A DNA stretch of 64,000 nucleotides from Girardinichthys multiradiatus (Eukaryota; Chordata; Actinopteri; Cyprinodontiformes; Goodeidae). Position 1 is the stretch's first letter; every line of letters begins with the position of its first letter. Positions 38,991 to 52,400 of this stretch are shown here, one piece after another. The position numbers and the translations under genes are program-made. The notes under the pieces were generated by a model. It did no database searches, was not told where the DNA came from, and saw only the letters and a program-made list of their open reading frames with translations. The DNA lies in assembly GCF_021462225.1 (NCBI RefSeq), contig NC_061801.1, positions 9,048,125 to 9,112,124 of the forward strand. Direction: 5' to 3'.

Positions 38991-41164
38991 TTGCATCTGT
39001 TCCATATTTTACAAAAATGAAAACGTCATGTATTTGCTTAAAAAGATTGATATTAAAACATTTTACACAAGCATTAATCCGACTGAAATATAAGTTATGT
39101 TTACACAGGAAATGACAGTTTCTTGAAATTTCTGGACAGGCCTCCTAGTGTGGATATTGTTTGGTTCAGTGGAAATTAACCATGAATTAGAAACTGCAAC
39201 GTTGGCTGAAGACTGTTAAAGATATATACATATATAAATAAGATAAAAAAGTAAGAATAAATGGATGTAATTTGAATTTATTTTATAAAAGTGTCAGAAA
39301 CAGAGAAGGTCTTTGAATAAAGTTATCGCTAATACAAGAACGGCTTCCTGTATGAGCTATCAAACTTCTATGCCAAACTTTTAAGAATTTTTTTCCAACT
39401 TGTCCTTTAGCTAAAATTGAATCATAAATTTAACATTCGTCAGGAAAAACCAACGATGTAAAAGTTGAATCTTCAATTTCATATAGAAAACACATCTAAC
39501 AAACCTGAATGCTACGAAGTTACAACTCAAATATTTTTTAAGTGTTAAAGTTGAACAGAAACTGGCTTTCAAATCACATATTTCCTCATATTCCAAAGTT
39601 ATTTACTGAATTTGTACAAATAAAAGTAAAGTTTGCTTTTTTGAAGCTAACTAGGTAACATTCTTGCAAGATTAGATTTCCTTTAGTGGCCCAAGTTGAT
39701 TCTTTTAGTAAAATAGTTTGATTTTGCATTTTACTTACAGTTAACTGTTAAACTCAGTTTCTGTTCCGTTGGCAAAGAAAGACAATATTATGCTAGGCTG
39801 TGTGTAGCTAGAATGAGAAAGAATAGCTGAGCTTACTAGAGAAAATAATAGCTTGATCTTCAAAAATTTCCTTTAAGAGTCCTGGGGTCTACCCAAGTTA
39901 AAGATCCACACCAATAATAATAGCAGTACCACTGGAGCAATAATCGACGAGTTAGAAGGAGGTAAAGCTAAGAAAAATGCAGCATCCTGCAGAAAACTGC
40001 TGTTCATTTTAATTAGCCAATGAGTAGCTTTCCAAACCATAACAATGGCTTTGTTGATTGACCAATTTGTATGTAACATATACACCCAGTTTTTTCAGTA
40101 CTCCTCAAATGTGACCTAATCTGTAGCTAGAAATATTGGAACCCTAAAAACTGCAACATTTCCCTCAGTAAGTTTCATTTGCCTAAAACTGGAGACCTTT
40201 TAGTTTAATAAATAATTATAAAACAGTTTTGTTCTTGGTGTCTGAGTTGATGGTATCCAAAACTGACATTATAGTCAGTCTCATCATTTAAAACTTCTTT
40301 ATAATTCAGATTAACACTTCCGATTGGGTTCAGCCATCAACCAGGAGGAATTATTGATTCATTTAAATATTTCAAATGACATTTAATATGTTTTCTAAAT
40401 ACATACGTATGTGGGGAAGAGAAACCCAGAATGGGCTGATATTTGAGAAAACGGTGTACCATAATATTAGCAGTTTTATATTTCCAAAGTGAAAAGACAA
40501 TACTAAACAAAGCAGCTGTTAGATTATCTATGGATTTAACTTTCAAGAAGTTAAATGAAGATCAGCACTAATTTGACACTGACAGTAAATTAGTGCTAAC
40601 ATAACGACCTGTTATATACATTTCCTTACTAAAGATCTGCACGTAGAATAGCAAGGTCAGATGAAAATCTACACATCAGGAACGCCCCATGTATAAATCC
40701 ATGGGGCTTTTATCTCACACTGACTGTATTAATCAAATTTTTAATTGTAGTTTTATTTGTATTTGATTCGATTTATTTGTACCAGCTTTTTTTAATTCGT
40801 GAAAGTCTTCCTATTGCTTCTTCCCCGTGGGAAAGTTTCCAACATGCTTTTAGTAGCAACACTTAACTTGCTGTGGGAAGAAGCGTACAGTGACTTGGGA
40901 GTGTTTTCTGTCGTATAGTTTAGTTTCACTGCTGGCAGTCGTCTCTTCAAACAAGAAAAGGACTCTGAACGCTTCGACTTCAGTACCTTCAACACTCAAT
41001 GAGCCAATAACTTTTAGTCATTAAAACCAAATGTGTCCTCTATAAAACTCATTTGTCCTATCTTGTTTAAGGTCCACATCAAAAACTGATGATTCTGTTT
41101 CCAGTTAATATCTCCCTCCTCATACATCATAGCAAACTGAGTCAAACAAAAACAAAAAAACCCA

Positions 41165-42480
41165 TGTGGACAGTTTCACAGCACCCTGGGAAAGTATCGA
41201 TACCCCTTTAACCTTCACATCTTGTCACTTTACAACAAAACTTCAATTTATTTTATTGGGATTCTCTGTGAGGCACATTAGGCGCTGCTTTGAACACGTT
41301 AGTAGTGCATAATTGCGAAGCGGGAGGAAAACGAAAGATTTACAAATTGTTTTACAAATAAAAATCTAAAACAAATCTAAAAAGTAGGGTGTGGATTCAT
41401 ATCTAGCCCCCTTAATTCTGATTCCCTTAAATAAAATCCAGTGTAATTAAATGCCCTCACAACCAATAGTTGTTCTAGTGAACAGAATCCGCCTGAGTAC
41501 AAGACAATCTCAGTACAAATCCAGCTGTTTCATGAAGGCATCGGATGTTTGTTAAGAGAACATCGGTGGACCAACGGCATGAAGACAAAGTAACATAGCA
41601 GGGAGAAAGTTGCGGAGCAGTTTAAAGCAGGGTTAGGGTATAACATTCCAAGTTTTGAACATCCTACAGAGCTCTGTTCAATCAATCAATTAAAAATGGA
41701 AAGAGTACATCACAATTCCAAACATCCAGGAAAGGAGTGCATCGATCAGATGCAGCCAAGAGACCCATGATAACTCTGGAGGAGCTGCGGAGATTAAAAG
41801 CTCCCATAGGAGAATCTATTATCAAAAGAACGTTCAGTTGCCTACTCCACAAATCTTTGCAGTTTGCCGTCAGCCACACACGAGAGACATCAAACATGTG
41901 GAAGAAGGTGCTCCAGTCAGTGAAACCAAAGTTTAATGTTTTGCCCTAAAAGCAAAATGCTGTGAAAAAAACTAACACTGCACACCACCCTGAGCACACC
42001 ATGTACAGGGTGAAGCATGGTGGTGGGAGCGTCATGCTATGGGGCTGCTGAGACAGCAGTAGAGATGGGGAACCTGGTCAGAGTTGATGGAAAGATGGTT
42101 GGAGCTAAATAAAAGGCAATCCTAGAAGAAGACCTGTTAGAGGTCGGAAGAGACAGCTACCACACATCAGCAGGACAACAACCTAAAACGTACATCTACA
42201 GAGGACAATGGAACGGTTTAGATGAAAGAATATTCATCTGAATGGCCCAGTTAAAGTGCAGAACCAAATTTAGTTCCTAATCTTAGGCAAGACTTTAAAA
42301 ATGAGCTACTCAGAGTTTACTTCATCCAAACTTAAAGAGCTTGGCCTTTGATCTGCATAGCTGGTAGAGACATACCCCAAAGTACTTGCAGCTGGAGTCA
42401 GAATTTATCACATAAATTCTAACAAAAGACATTAAAGTTAATTTGAATACTTTCATAATCTGCCCACGGTGTCCCTGTTT
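41165..42480 (+). mobile_element. Decayed Tc1-like transposon
   Basis: The left end (AAAGTATCGATACCCCTTTAA) and right end (AATACTTTCATAATCTG) look like transposon termini. Between them [13 protein letters not shown] is readable at about 42010-42050, and an N-terminal piece (ITLEELRRLKAPIGESIIKR) is open at 41737-41949. Frameshifts destroy the gene. Confidence 0.6.
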
Positions 42481-43374
42481 GGCTCTGCAACTAGAAAATA
42501 ACTAATAATGGTAGAGCGTCTGCTACAGTATTCAGTTGAGGACGTGGCAACAGTGTTTCAGCTAAAGATCTGAAGATATTTAATCCAACACATCTTAACA
42601 CACACTTGTATTCGAGCAGTTACAGCAGGAAATTCTGCAGACACCTTTATATTACTTTAACATTGATAAATTCAAATGTAAGCCTTGTCATTAATATTAA
42701 AAAATACATTATCTAAAAACAAAAAGCAAAAATATACATTCATACTTGTTATTTCAGAGTATGCATGTTGAACAAGTTTGCTTCACATTTCGACTTTTCA
42801 CCAAGTTTGAAAACGTGGTTGTGTTTTCTTTTTGGTGATAAAAGCCTCCGAGATGCCAACTGAACCAGGAGTGTGGTCAACCTTTACATGCCCACTAACA
42901 GCGACAGATGGTTTCCATGACTGAAGTCCACTTGAGCAGAATATATTTTCTCCTAAAAAGACATTTTTACTTAGATCTACTGGTGCTTGTCGATCCGAAA
43001 GGGGGCTGAAAAACCATTCAGGGAAGTATTGCTAAGGTATCTAGGGCGAAAAAAGTATTATAAAAAATGCTGAGCATTAACTACCACCTGCATGCTGTAG
43101 AGGTATCGGTCCTCAGGGAGAACAAGATGTACAAAAGAAATGTGCTGCAAAACAACCAGAATGTTTCAGAGACACATATAAATAAAAGTACACAGGCCCT
43201 CTGACGATGCAGACGGACCTTAATCAAAATGCAATAGGAACCCGGTCAACCCCCACCCCATTAACTGACACCACCCAGCTTCCCTGTTACGGCAACAAAA
43301 GAGGTACACATTCTGTTTCTAAGGCATCATGTCCACTAGCTATAAGAAACACAAGTGTTGCTGACCGCTTCCTG

Positions 43375-43585
43375 TCAGTATTTGAGCCAGGGGTGAGCGG
43401 CGATGGAGGCTTTACTGCGGTCCCCATAGTCGTAAAGCAACTCCTCGCCTTTGTCGATCCCTCGAGAGGCGACGAGGATGAGGTGAGGGACTCCGTTGAT
43501 GTCGTGGAGTTTAGTTTGGCAGTTCCCGTTTTTACTGTGGTTTATCAGCCTGCCCATTCGACCCGTCTCTTTGGTGGCGTCCACA
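43375..43585 (-). CDS. kmt5a: kmt5a exon 7 (end of SET domain)
   Basis: After CACTGCAG it completes Cys and reads [18 protein letters not shown] to HPWLKY, TGA at 43377-43375. It contains the NHS and YDYG catalytic-core motifs. Confidence 0.95.
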
Positions 43586-46500
43586 CTGCAGTGAGAGAAA
43601 CAGAAAACAATCAAGTCACGTTTCAGTTAAGTCTGGAAGAAATGCATCTTTACTGCATGAACTGAACTTGACATTTTTGATTTTACAGTTTTCGTCAGAC
43701 CTGACTTTTCAGTGCCTTTCATTTGATTTGCTTTACAAACTGGAAGTAAACGAACTAATGTGAAAACAAAATATGCTGGATGAGGAATATGATCAGGTTA
43801 CTTACTATCAGCGTGTGATTATTATTCCTGCTGCTCTACGCATTTACGATTATCATTAGCATCATCATTATTATTTCATTTTATTTACATCATTATTTTA
43901 TCTTTTTAGTTATTGTTTTCAATTTATTTTGTAATGTTTTTTTTATTTTAATCAATTATTTTTAATCAATGTTTTTACTGTTGTCATTGAACTATTCTGG
44001 AATGCCCCAAAGGTGGCGCAGTTGGTAGCACTGTTGCCTTGCAGAGAGAAGGTCCTGGGTTTAAATCCCAGTCTGGAGTCTTTCTGCATGGAGTTTGCAT
44101 GTTCTCCCCCTGCATGCCTGTTCTCTACAGGTACTCCAACTTCTTCCCACAGTCCAAAAACATGACTGACGTCAATTGATTACGTTATATTGCCCTTACG
44201 CAGAAGTGTGTGTGTGCATGCATGTTTGTCCTGTGTGTGGACCCCGCCTCTTGCCTTATGACACCTGGAGATAGGCTTCTTCCACAAAGCAAGCTTATTT
44301 CTTTCAGGTCATTTGCACTATCAATTCAAAGTAATGAAACTGGTAATAATTTAATGCTGATGTGCTAAAAGATGAAGTATTTCCTCATTTTCCTTATGAA
44401 GTATGCATTGAAAACTGCATTTCTTTGTTGTCATAAATATTATGACTTTATTCTCGTAATATAACCACTTTGTTCTCATATTTAAAAAGAAAAAAATCTC
44501 TTAGACTGGTCCAAATCCTCTGTCATCCCATATAATCCAAGATTGTCGAGAAGGAATCATCAAGATATACTATCCAACAACAATTACAGATTCACTAAAT
44601 TTAAAGTAGAAATACAAATGTTTCATTTGGGAGGCAAATACAGAATAGAATTTCAAATTCTCCTCCTCACATATAAAGCCCTTAATGATCTAGCTCCATC
44701 ATACATCAGAGATTTGATTGTTCCATATGTTCCTAACAGAGCACTTCGTTCTCAGACTGCAGGTTTACTGGTGGTTCCTAGAGTCTCTAGAAGTAGAATG
44801 GGAGGCAGATCCTTTAGTTATCAGGCTCCTCTCCTGTGGAACCAGCTCCTAGTTTTAGTCCGTGAGGCAGACACCCTGTCTACTTTTAAGGCTAGGCTTA
44901 AAACTTTCCTTTTTGATAAAGCTTATAGTTAGAGTGGCTTAGGTTATCCTGAGCTATCTCTGTAGTTATGCTGCTATAGGCTTAGGCTGCTGGAGGACAT
45001 AATGACCACTTTAACCCTCTTCGCTACATTCTCACACTACGCTCCAGTTTTGCATTATTTGCTGTTATTTCAGCTTTTAACTTTGTTTTCTCTTTTCTCT
45101 TCCTAGAAGCTACACCAGGCCTGGCTCTGTGTCTACCTGTGACACCTTTCTGGAGAGGGGAATCGTCCGAGCTTCTGCTGGCAACAACTTAATGATCACC
45201 CTCTACCGATGATCCACATAGCCCGGTCTTTCAGTGTTTAACCCTTTCTCTCTCCTAGACATAGCTATTGACTGAGCTTTTACTGTAACTAATTATATGT
45301 GCTCTCTTTCAGACTCTAACCTTGAAAACTGGCTCAGAGTTTATCTGTTCTTTCTTTCTAGATGAAACGACTAAAGGAGCTACATCCATTAACATTTACT
45401 TTTCCTTCCCATAGAAAGTACTCCTGGATCAGTGCTTCTTTGTTCTCTTTGTGTCTCTGCTCTGTTCTCTCAAACCCCCAGTCGGTCGTGGCAGATGGCC
45501 GGTCACACTGAGCCTGGTTCTGCTGGAGGTTTCTTCCTGTTAAAAGGGAGTTTTTCCTCTCCACTGTCGCTACATACATGCTCAGTATGAGGGATTGCTG
45601 CAAAGTCAACGCCAGTGACTGTCCACTGTCTTTACATGCTCATCTGGGAGGAGTGAATGCTACAAGTAACTGACTGGATGCAATCTGCTGGGTTTCCTTA
45701 GATAGAAAAACTTTTTATCCAATTTGAATAAATAACTGAATCTGACTGCACTGTTCAATGATTAGGATTAATTGGAATGTTTGTAGCCGACTTGAAATCT
45801 GTATGATTCGATTGAATTGACTTTGTGAAGCGCCTTGTGACGACATGTGAATTGGTGCTATTTAAATAAAACTGAATTTTAATATTCACTGTGTACATGA
45901 ACTATCTTGCTAAGTTACTAAATCCACAATATAAAATATCTGTTTTCCTATTTTTATGAGACTGGATGAAAACCCCCTATCAAATATTTTACGTCATTTA
46001 TCATAATATTGTTCTGATATAATTTTTACAGCGCCAGCTCACAGCAAATTGAGTAAAGATCATAGACCGAATATATTTGCCCGCAGCATGTAATCAGTTT
46101 CATGCAGGGTACACATTTTTGGTGTTATGGCCCCGCAGTAGTTCATGCTGTGAGTCTTAGCAAGAGGACAGATGAAATACTGATCCTACCAGTATGTTTT
46201 GCAGAGGTACTGGAAGTAGTACATGTAGCAGCCGGTGGCAGGGTTCTGAGCATATTCCGCCTCCCTCTTCTTAGCGTCGGTAATCTGAAGCAGGTCGCCG
46301 TGGTACTCCACGATGTAATCACCTTTCTGGAAACACTGAGTGGCGAACACCGCCCTCCCCTTTCCTTCTATATGCTGAACCTATGAACAAGAGGTTCTCA
46401 ATGATGACACGAGACATGCAAACCTTCACATTAAGCATTAACACGTGCAAATTATGCTTCATCATCATGGTCAGCAAGAAATACTCCAAGGTTTCTCGTG

Positions 46501-49385
46501 TGGATCATTTCAGGGAAATATCCAAATTTAGAAAATACTTTTCTTAAATGTAAGATTGATTAAATGTGATGAATGAAAGGTTTCCTCATGAACAGGATAA
46601 CAGCATCACCTGCATGAGGAAACTGTGCAAATATCTAAACAAAGCTTGAGCTTTTCTTGAGACATAAGAAAAGAGAAAATTCCCTGTTACCTCCATTCCC
46701 TCCTCGATTCCATTGGTGATCAGATCATCAATGAGCTTCTTCTGTTCCCACTGGTAAGGCAAGGTAAGACAAGTTTATTTGTATGCCACCATTTGCACAA
46801 ATGGGCAGAGATAAAACATATTAAAAACATAAAATATATCAAAAGAACAATATTAAAATGATCATTTCAAACAAACATACAGATAAAGCAATATGTGACC
46901 TTTATGGTTGTAGTAAACAGTAATAAAAAAATTCCAACAGTTTCTGCACGTGAGGCTTAAGGCAGTAGCTTCCTGAACTGAGGAGCTGAGAAACTGAAAC
47001 TTGCCTCCTCTTGTTTAGCTCTCGTCTCGGGGACACACAGTAAACAGGCCTCTGATGACCTGAGGGGCCCACATGGTTCATACCAGACCAGCAACTCTGA
47101 CATGTATTTAGGCCAAAGACAGTTCACAGCCTAATGGACTATCAACAAGATTATGACATCTACTCGTTTACAGAGTCAGTGCAGTGATTCAAGGACTGGT
47201 CTAATTTCCTCGTCTGTCAGGACTCTGTTATGCATGAGCTGCTGCTGCTGCCTGAGTTTTTAGTTTTTGGAGAGACTTGGAGGAACAACATTACAACGAT
47301 TTAACCTACTGAAAATCAAAGTGTGCAGACATTTTTATGTGACCTATTCAGATAGTAAACCTTTCATGCTGGCAATGTTCATTTTTAGGACCAAAAACAG
47401 CAACTTCTTTCATTTTTTAATTAGGTTGCAAAAAGTTATGACCCATTCACTCTTGGATATTTTGGACACATTGACTGCAGTGGAATGTTGTTCAAGAGGT
47501 GACAAAAAACTAAAGTTAAAAGTCATCAACACAAATACTGTAAGAGTTATGCTCCATAATCTGAGCGAGGGGGGTCACGTGATTTTAAATAGAAGTGGCC
47601 CAGAAATGGGGCCACTTGAGGGACCCCTTTGTGATCTTTAATTATTGAATGAGGCAAAACAGTCCCTGATCAAATCAAATCTAATTTATTTATAAAGCAC
47701 ATTTAAAAACAACAGGTTGTTACCAAAGTGCTGAACAATAAAAGGAATGAGCACAGAAAAGACTAACTAAAAAACAAGCTTAGAAAATAATAATATAATA
47801 ATAACAATAAGCATAGAACACAGAACAATAAAATACTAAGACAACTAACACTGGTTTAAATGTTAGAGACAATAGATGTGTTTTTAAAACAGATTTAAAA
47901 CAGGAAGTGAAGAAGGGAGGGGAGACTATTCCATAGTTTAGGAGCCACAACTGAACACGAGATCTCCTCTAAGCTTCAACCTAGTTTTTAGGACAACTAG
48001 AAGCAGCTGATCAGATGATCTAAGGGCCTGAAGAGCAACTTAAGGTTGCAGTAAGTTGGATAAATATATGGGTGCAAAGCCATTTAGGCATTTGTAAGTA
48101 AACAGGTGATTTTTAAAGTCTATTCTGAGTCCCACAGGGAGCGAGTGAAGGGAGAATAAAACCAGTAAAATGTGTTCAAACCTACGAGTTCCAGTTAAGA
48201 GCCGAGTCGCAGCATTTTTGGATAAGCTGGAGGCGAGAAAGGGAGACCCAACTGGCCCCAACATAAAGTGCATGGTATTAAAAAGAACAGCTTGAGGCAA
48301 TGATTTAAGAAAAATATTTGTTTTTCTCTGATTTGATAGTGGTTTGATAAAATTTCCAACACGCTTTCAACATGATAAAAGAAACTTGTATTTTCTCCAT
48401 CTTCCATTTGCGCTCAGCTGATGAAAAGGTACACGACGTCACTGACAAGGAAAAGACTTTCCTCTCTCACAGACAAACATTAACACACACTGGAATGACT
48501 CCCATTCAAAACAACCTGAGCTGGAAGTGTTTAAATTTCTTCTACTATGCTGGACAGGCATTGAAATGGATGTAGCAAAGACTAATCCCTGGTTTAGTTT
48601 AGAGTCAAAGCAGCATCTCCTTACCTTGAGTTCTGTTTTACTTTTCCTTGAGCTCCGTCTTATTGGATAGAAGTCAGTAACTTTTCGGTTCTGAGAGTTT
48701 TTCCCTCCTTCCCTTTAGGGAAAAATGAAAAATACAAAAAGATCAATGGTTTGCCATCCACTATCACATTGTTTACATTGTATATACATGTTATTTTTAG
48801 CACAAGAAAGGACAACATTACCTTTGCTCACAACTCATTGCTCTTGGCTGGCTAAAACTGAACAGAGTAACAAAAAAAAGCTCAACTGCTCTCAAGCTCA
48901 GAGTTTGTAGGTTTGTAGGTCACAGCAACTACTGGAATATTTAAGGAGAAACCCATGATTGGATTAAAGAGCAGAAACATTAACTGATTGATGAGCGTGT
49001 TGTTTGGCCATTTGAGTAGAGAGTGACCAATTAATCTAGCAATTCATAGGGTAAACGTTGCCATTTAACACATTTTTGGATGAGTTGTTAGGTCTCCTGA
49101 ACCTTTCCTGTACTTACAAAGCAGATCGCCATTTTATTTATTTTAAAATAAGTTTTTATAAGTAAAAATGATTTATAAATCTAGTCCAAGTTTGAAGTGT
49201 CTAAAAATGGCAGTTTTCATTCTTAAGGTGGTCCTGATTTGCTGAATTTTGGAACTAGAGTTGATCAAATGCGGTGCAAATTTCTTTAAAAATAGCGGTA
49301 AAATAGTCCCTAATTTTAGCATTTCATAGGAATATTTTCTTACAATTCTAAATCATCCCTGCCTGGAAATCTTAAAAGGTGATTT

Positions 49386-49446
<61 letters not shown>

Positions 49447-52400
49447 TAATAATAACTTGGCCACCACCCCCCAACTCCTTGTGCCGACCCGGTAGGATGA
49501 TGCCTGAGGCGGTGAGCCATATTATCCAATTTAAAATCCACCACTACTAAATGCAGCTGTTGTACTTATTTGGCACAAGGTCATTTGGATTTTTAGCCCA
49601 TGCATTTGTTTATTTTAAGCACATTTTACCCTCAGAGTTGCCGTCATCACAAACAATGCCAATGTTCTGGGAAGAACTACCCAACCTTTCCATTTCCACT
49701 TCAGCTCATGATGCATTCACTGAATCTCTTAAGCTTGTTTTACTGCAAATTATTTGCTTTGAAAAAAAAAACCCAAAAAAAAAAACAGACCCAATTTTAA
49801 ACAGAGATGAGCTTACAATGATGGAACTGATCAGGAGTTTTACAGGACTAAGGTATTTCATTAGTACTACTGACGGTATGACATTCAATGCGCTATAAGC
49901 AGAGCATACATACGTTCTCCTCGTGAATTTCTTCCCCATGACTTTGGCCCGGGCCCCTCTCCTCTGTTTTCCGTGGAGCGTGCTGCCATTGTTGTTACCG
50001 TGGAGTGAAGCGTGAGATAAGCTGTTACCGAGGGGCATGGGGAACTCGTGAGGCGGGCGAAGGCAGGTCTGAGTGCAGAAGAGCGGTGGAAAGGACGGCA
50101 GCTCGGTGGACCGGCAAGGCGAACGCTGGCTGTAGCTGCTACCTGTCGCTGTCAAATCCAGTTTCGGGTCTCTAAGCGTGGTGCCGATGGGATCCGTTGT
50201 CCTGCCTGGGAGGAACAGAGACAGAGTGGATGAAGACCAACATGTTGCTGTTGTTTTGTTCCAAACTTGTTCTTCCAGGTCAACTGATTCCAACTTTTAC
50301 AAAACAAAAATAAATATAATCATAATTCAATTCAAAAATACTTTATTAATCCCAAAGGGAAATTAAATGTTGTTATAGCTCATATTATGTAGGTTTCTTC
50401 AAAGAGCCGTATGTATATTTAAGTATGTAGTGGTCTGTTTGTTCTTACGATGTCTATAATAATTATTCACCCCTCTCTGATTTTTCATTTAAAAAAAAAA
50501 GATTTTTACAATTTAATATAACTCATTAAATTCTAATAATACAGGTCCTTCTCAAAATATTAGCATATTGTGATAAAGTTCATTATTTTCCATAATGTCA
50601 TGATGAAAATTTAACATTCATATATTTTAGATTCATTGCACACTAACTGAAATATTTCAGGTCTTTTATTGTCTTAATACGGATGATTTTGGCATACAGC
50701 TCATGAAAACCCAAAATTCCTATCTCACAAAATTAGCATATCATTAAAAGGGTCTCTAAACGAGCTATGAACCTAATCATCTGAATCAACGAGTTAACTC
50801 TAAACACCTGCAAAAGATTCCTGAGGCCTTTAAAACTCCCAGCCTGGTTCATCACTAAAAACCCCAATCATGGGTAAGACTGCCGACCTGACTGCTGTCC
50901 AGAAGGCCACTATTGACACCCTCAAGCAAGAGGGTAAGACACAGAAAGAAATTTCTGAACGAATAGGCTGTTCCCAGAGTGCTGTATCAAGGCACCTCAG
51001 TGGGAAGTCTGTGGGAAGGAAAAAGTGTGGCAGAAAACGCTGCACAACGAGAAGAGGTGACCGGACCCTGAGGAAGATTGTGGAGAAGGGCCGATTCCAG
51101 ACCTTGGGGGACCTGCGGAAGCAGTGGACTGAGTCTGGAGTAGAAACATCCAGAGCCACCGTGCACAGGCGTGTGCAGGAAATGGGCTACAGGTGCCGCA
51201 TTCCCCAGGTCAAGCCACTTTTGAACCAGAAACAGCGGCAGAAGCGCCTGACCTGGGCTACAGAGAAGCAGCACTGGACTGTTGCTCAGTGGTCCAAAGT
51301 ACTTTTTTCGGATGAAAGCAAATTCTGCATGTCATTCGGAAATCAAGGTGCCAGAGTCTGGAGGAAGACTGGGGAGAAGGAAATGCCAAAATGCCAGAAG
51401 TCCAGTGTCAAGTACCCACAGTCAGTGATGGTCTGGGGTGCCGTGTCAGCTGCTGGTGTTGGTCCACTGTGTTTTATCAAGGGCAGGGTCAATGCAGCTA
51501 GCTATCAGGAGATTTTGGAGCACTTCATGCTTCCATCTGCTGAAAAGCTTTATGGAGAAGATTTCATTTTTCAGCACGACCTGGCACCTGCTCACAGTGC
51601 CAGAACCACTGGTAAATGGTTTACTGACCATGGTATCACTGTGCTCAATTGGCCTGCCAACTCTCCTGACCTGAACCCCATAGAGAATCTGTGGGATATT
51701 GTGAAGAGAACGTCGAGAGACTCAAGACCCAACACTCTGGATGAGCTAAAGGCCGCTATCGAAGCATCCTGGACCTCCATAAGACCTCAGCAGTGCCACA
51801 GGCTGATTGCCTCCATGTCACACCGCATTGAAGCAGTCATTTCTGCAAAAGGATTCCCAACCAAGTATTGAGTGCATAACTGTACATGATTATTTGAAGG
51901 TTGACGTTTTTTGTATTAAAAACACTTTTCTTTTATTGGTCGGATGAAATATGCTAATTTTGTGAGATAGGAATTTTGGGTTTTCATGAGCTGTATGCCA
52001 AAATCATCCGTATTAAGACAATAAAAGACCTGAAATATTTCAGTTAGTGTGCAATGAATCTAAAATATATGAATGTTAAATTTTCATCATGACATTATGG
52101 AAAATAATGAACTTTATCACAATATGCTAATATTTTGAGAAGGACCTGTATATTTATTGTATAAATATTTCTCCCCTTCAGATCATTATTTAGTAGATTT
52201 ATCGTTGGTTGCAATCACAGCACTAAGCCTGTGTGGAAATATCTCAAACAGGCTGGCACATCTGGGCACTGTAGTTTTTCTCCATTCTTCCTTAGAAAAC
52301 AGCTCATACTCTGTCTGGTTGCTCTGGGGTCCAACATGAACAGCTCTTTTCAAGTCCAGCCACAAGCACTAAATAGGATTAAGATCTGGACTTTGATTAG

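Larger units (their letters stand above)
35012..43374. other. Intergenic region between convergent rilpl1 and kmt5a
   Basis: The left part must hold the rilpl1 3' UTR (an ATTAAA at 35136-35141 is a possible polyadenylation signal) and the right part the kmt5a 3' UTR. Transposon remnants lie at 36060-36180 (weak), 38290-38990 and 41165-42480. The stretches 36200-38280 and 39000-41160 are AT-rich with no gene that I recognise; the genes that lie near RILPL1 in human (SNRNP35, RILPL2) were not seen. Confidence 0.55.
43586..46189 (-). other. kmt5a intron 6
   Basis: Contains a SINE (44002-44300) and a LINE 3' end (44490-45890). The remainder is AT-rich with nothing recognised. Confidence 0.6.
46751..48624 (-). 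other. kmt5a intron 4
   Basis: Holds a retroelement tail (about 46755-46880), a LINE fragment (47660-48305) and otherwise unremarkable AT-rich sequence; the 124-codon frame at 47267-47641 resembles LINE-linked text but is not assigned. Confidence 0.5.

Noticed and set aside
40686..40709. Small hairpin GCCCCATG / CATGGGGC
   Set aside because: Only 8-bp arms, expected several times by chance in a window this size.
44014..44070. A tRNA gene
   Set aside because: The A and B boxes are present, but the sequence lacks a cloverleaf 3' half and runs on into a SINE body.
47267..47641. 124-codon frame in kmt5a intron 4
   Set aside because: Near a LINE fragment and of low complexity; it could not be tied to any known protein.
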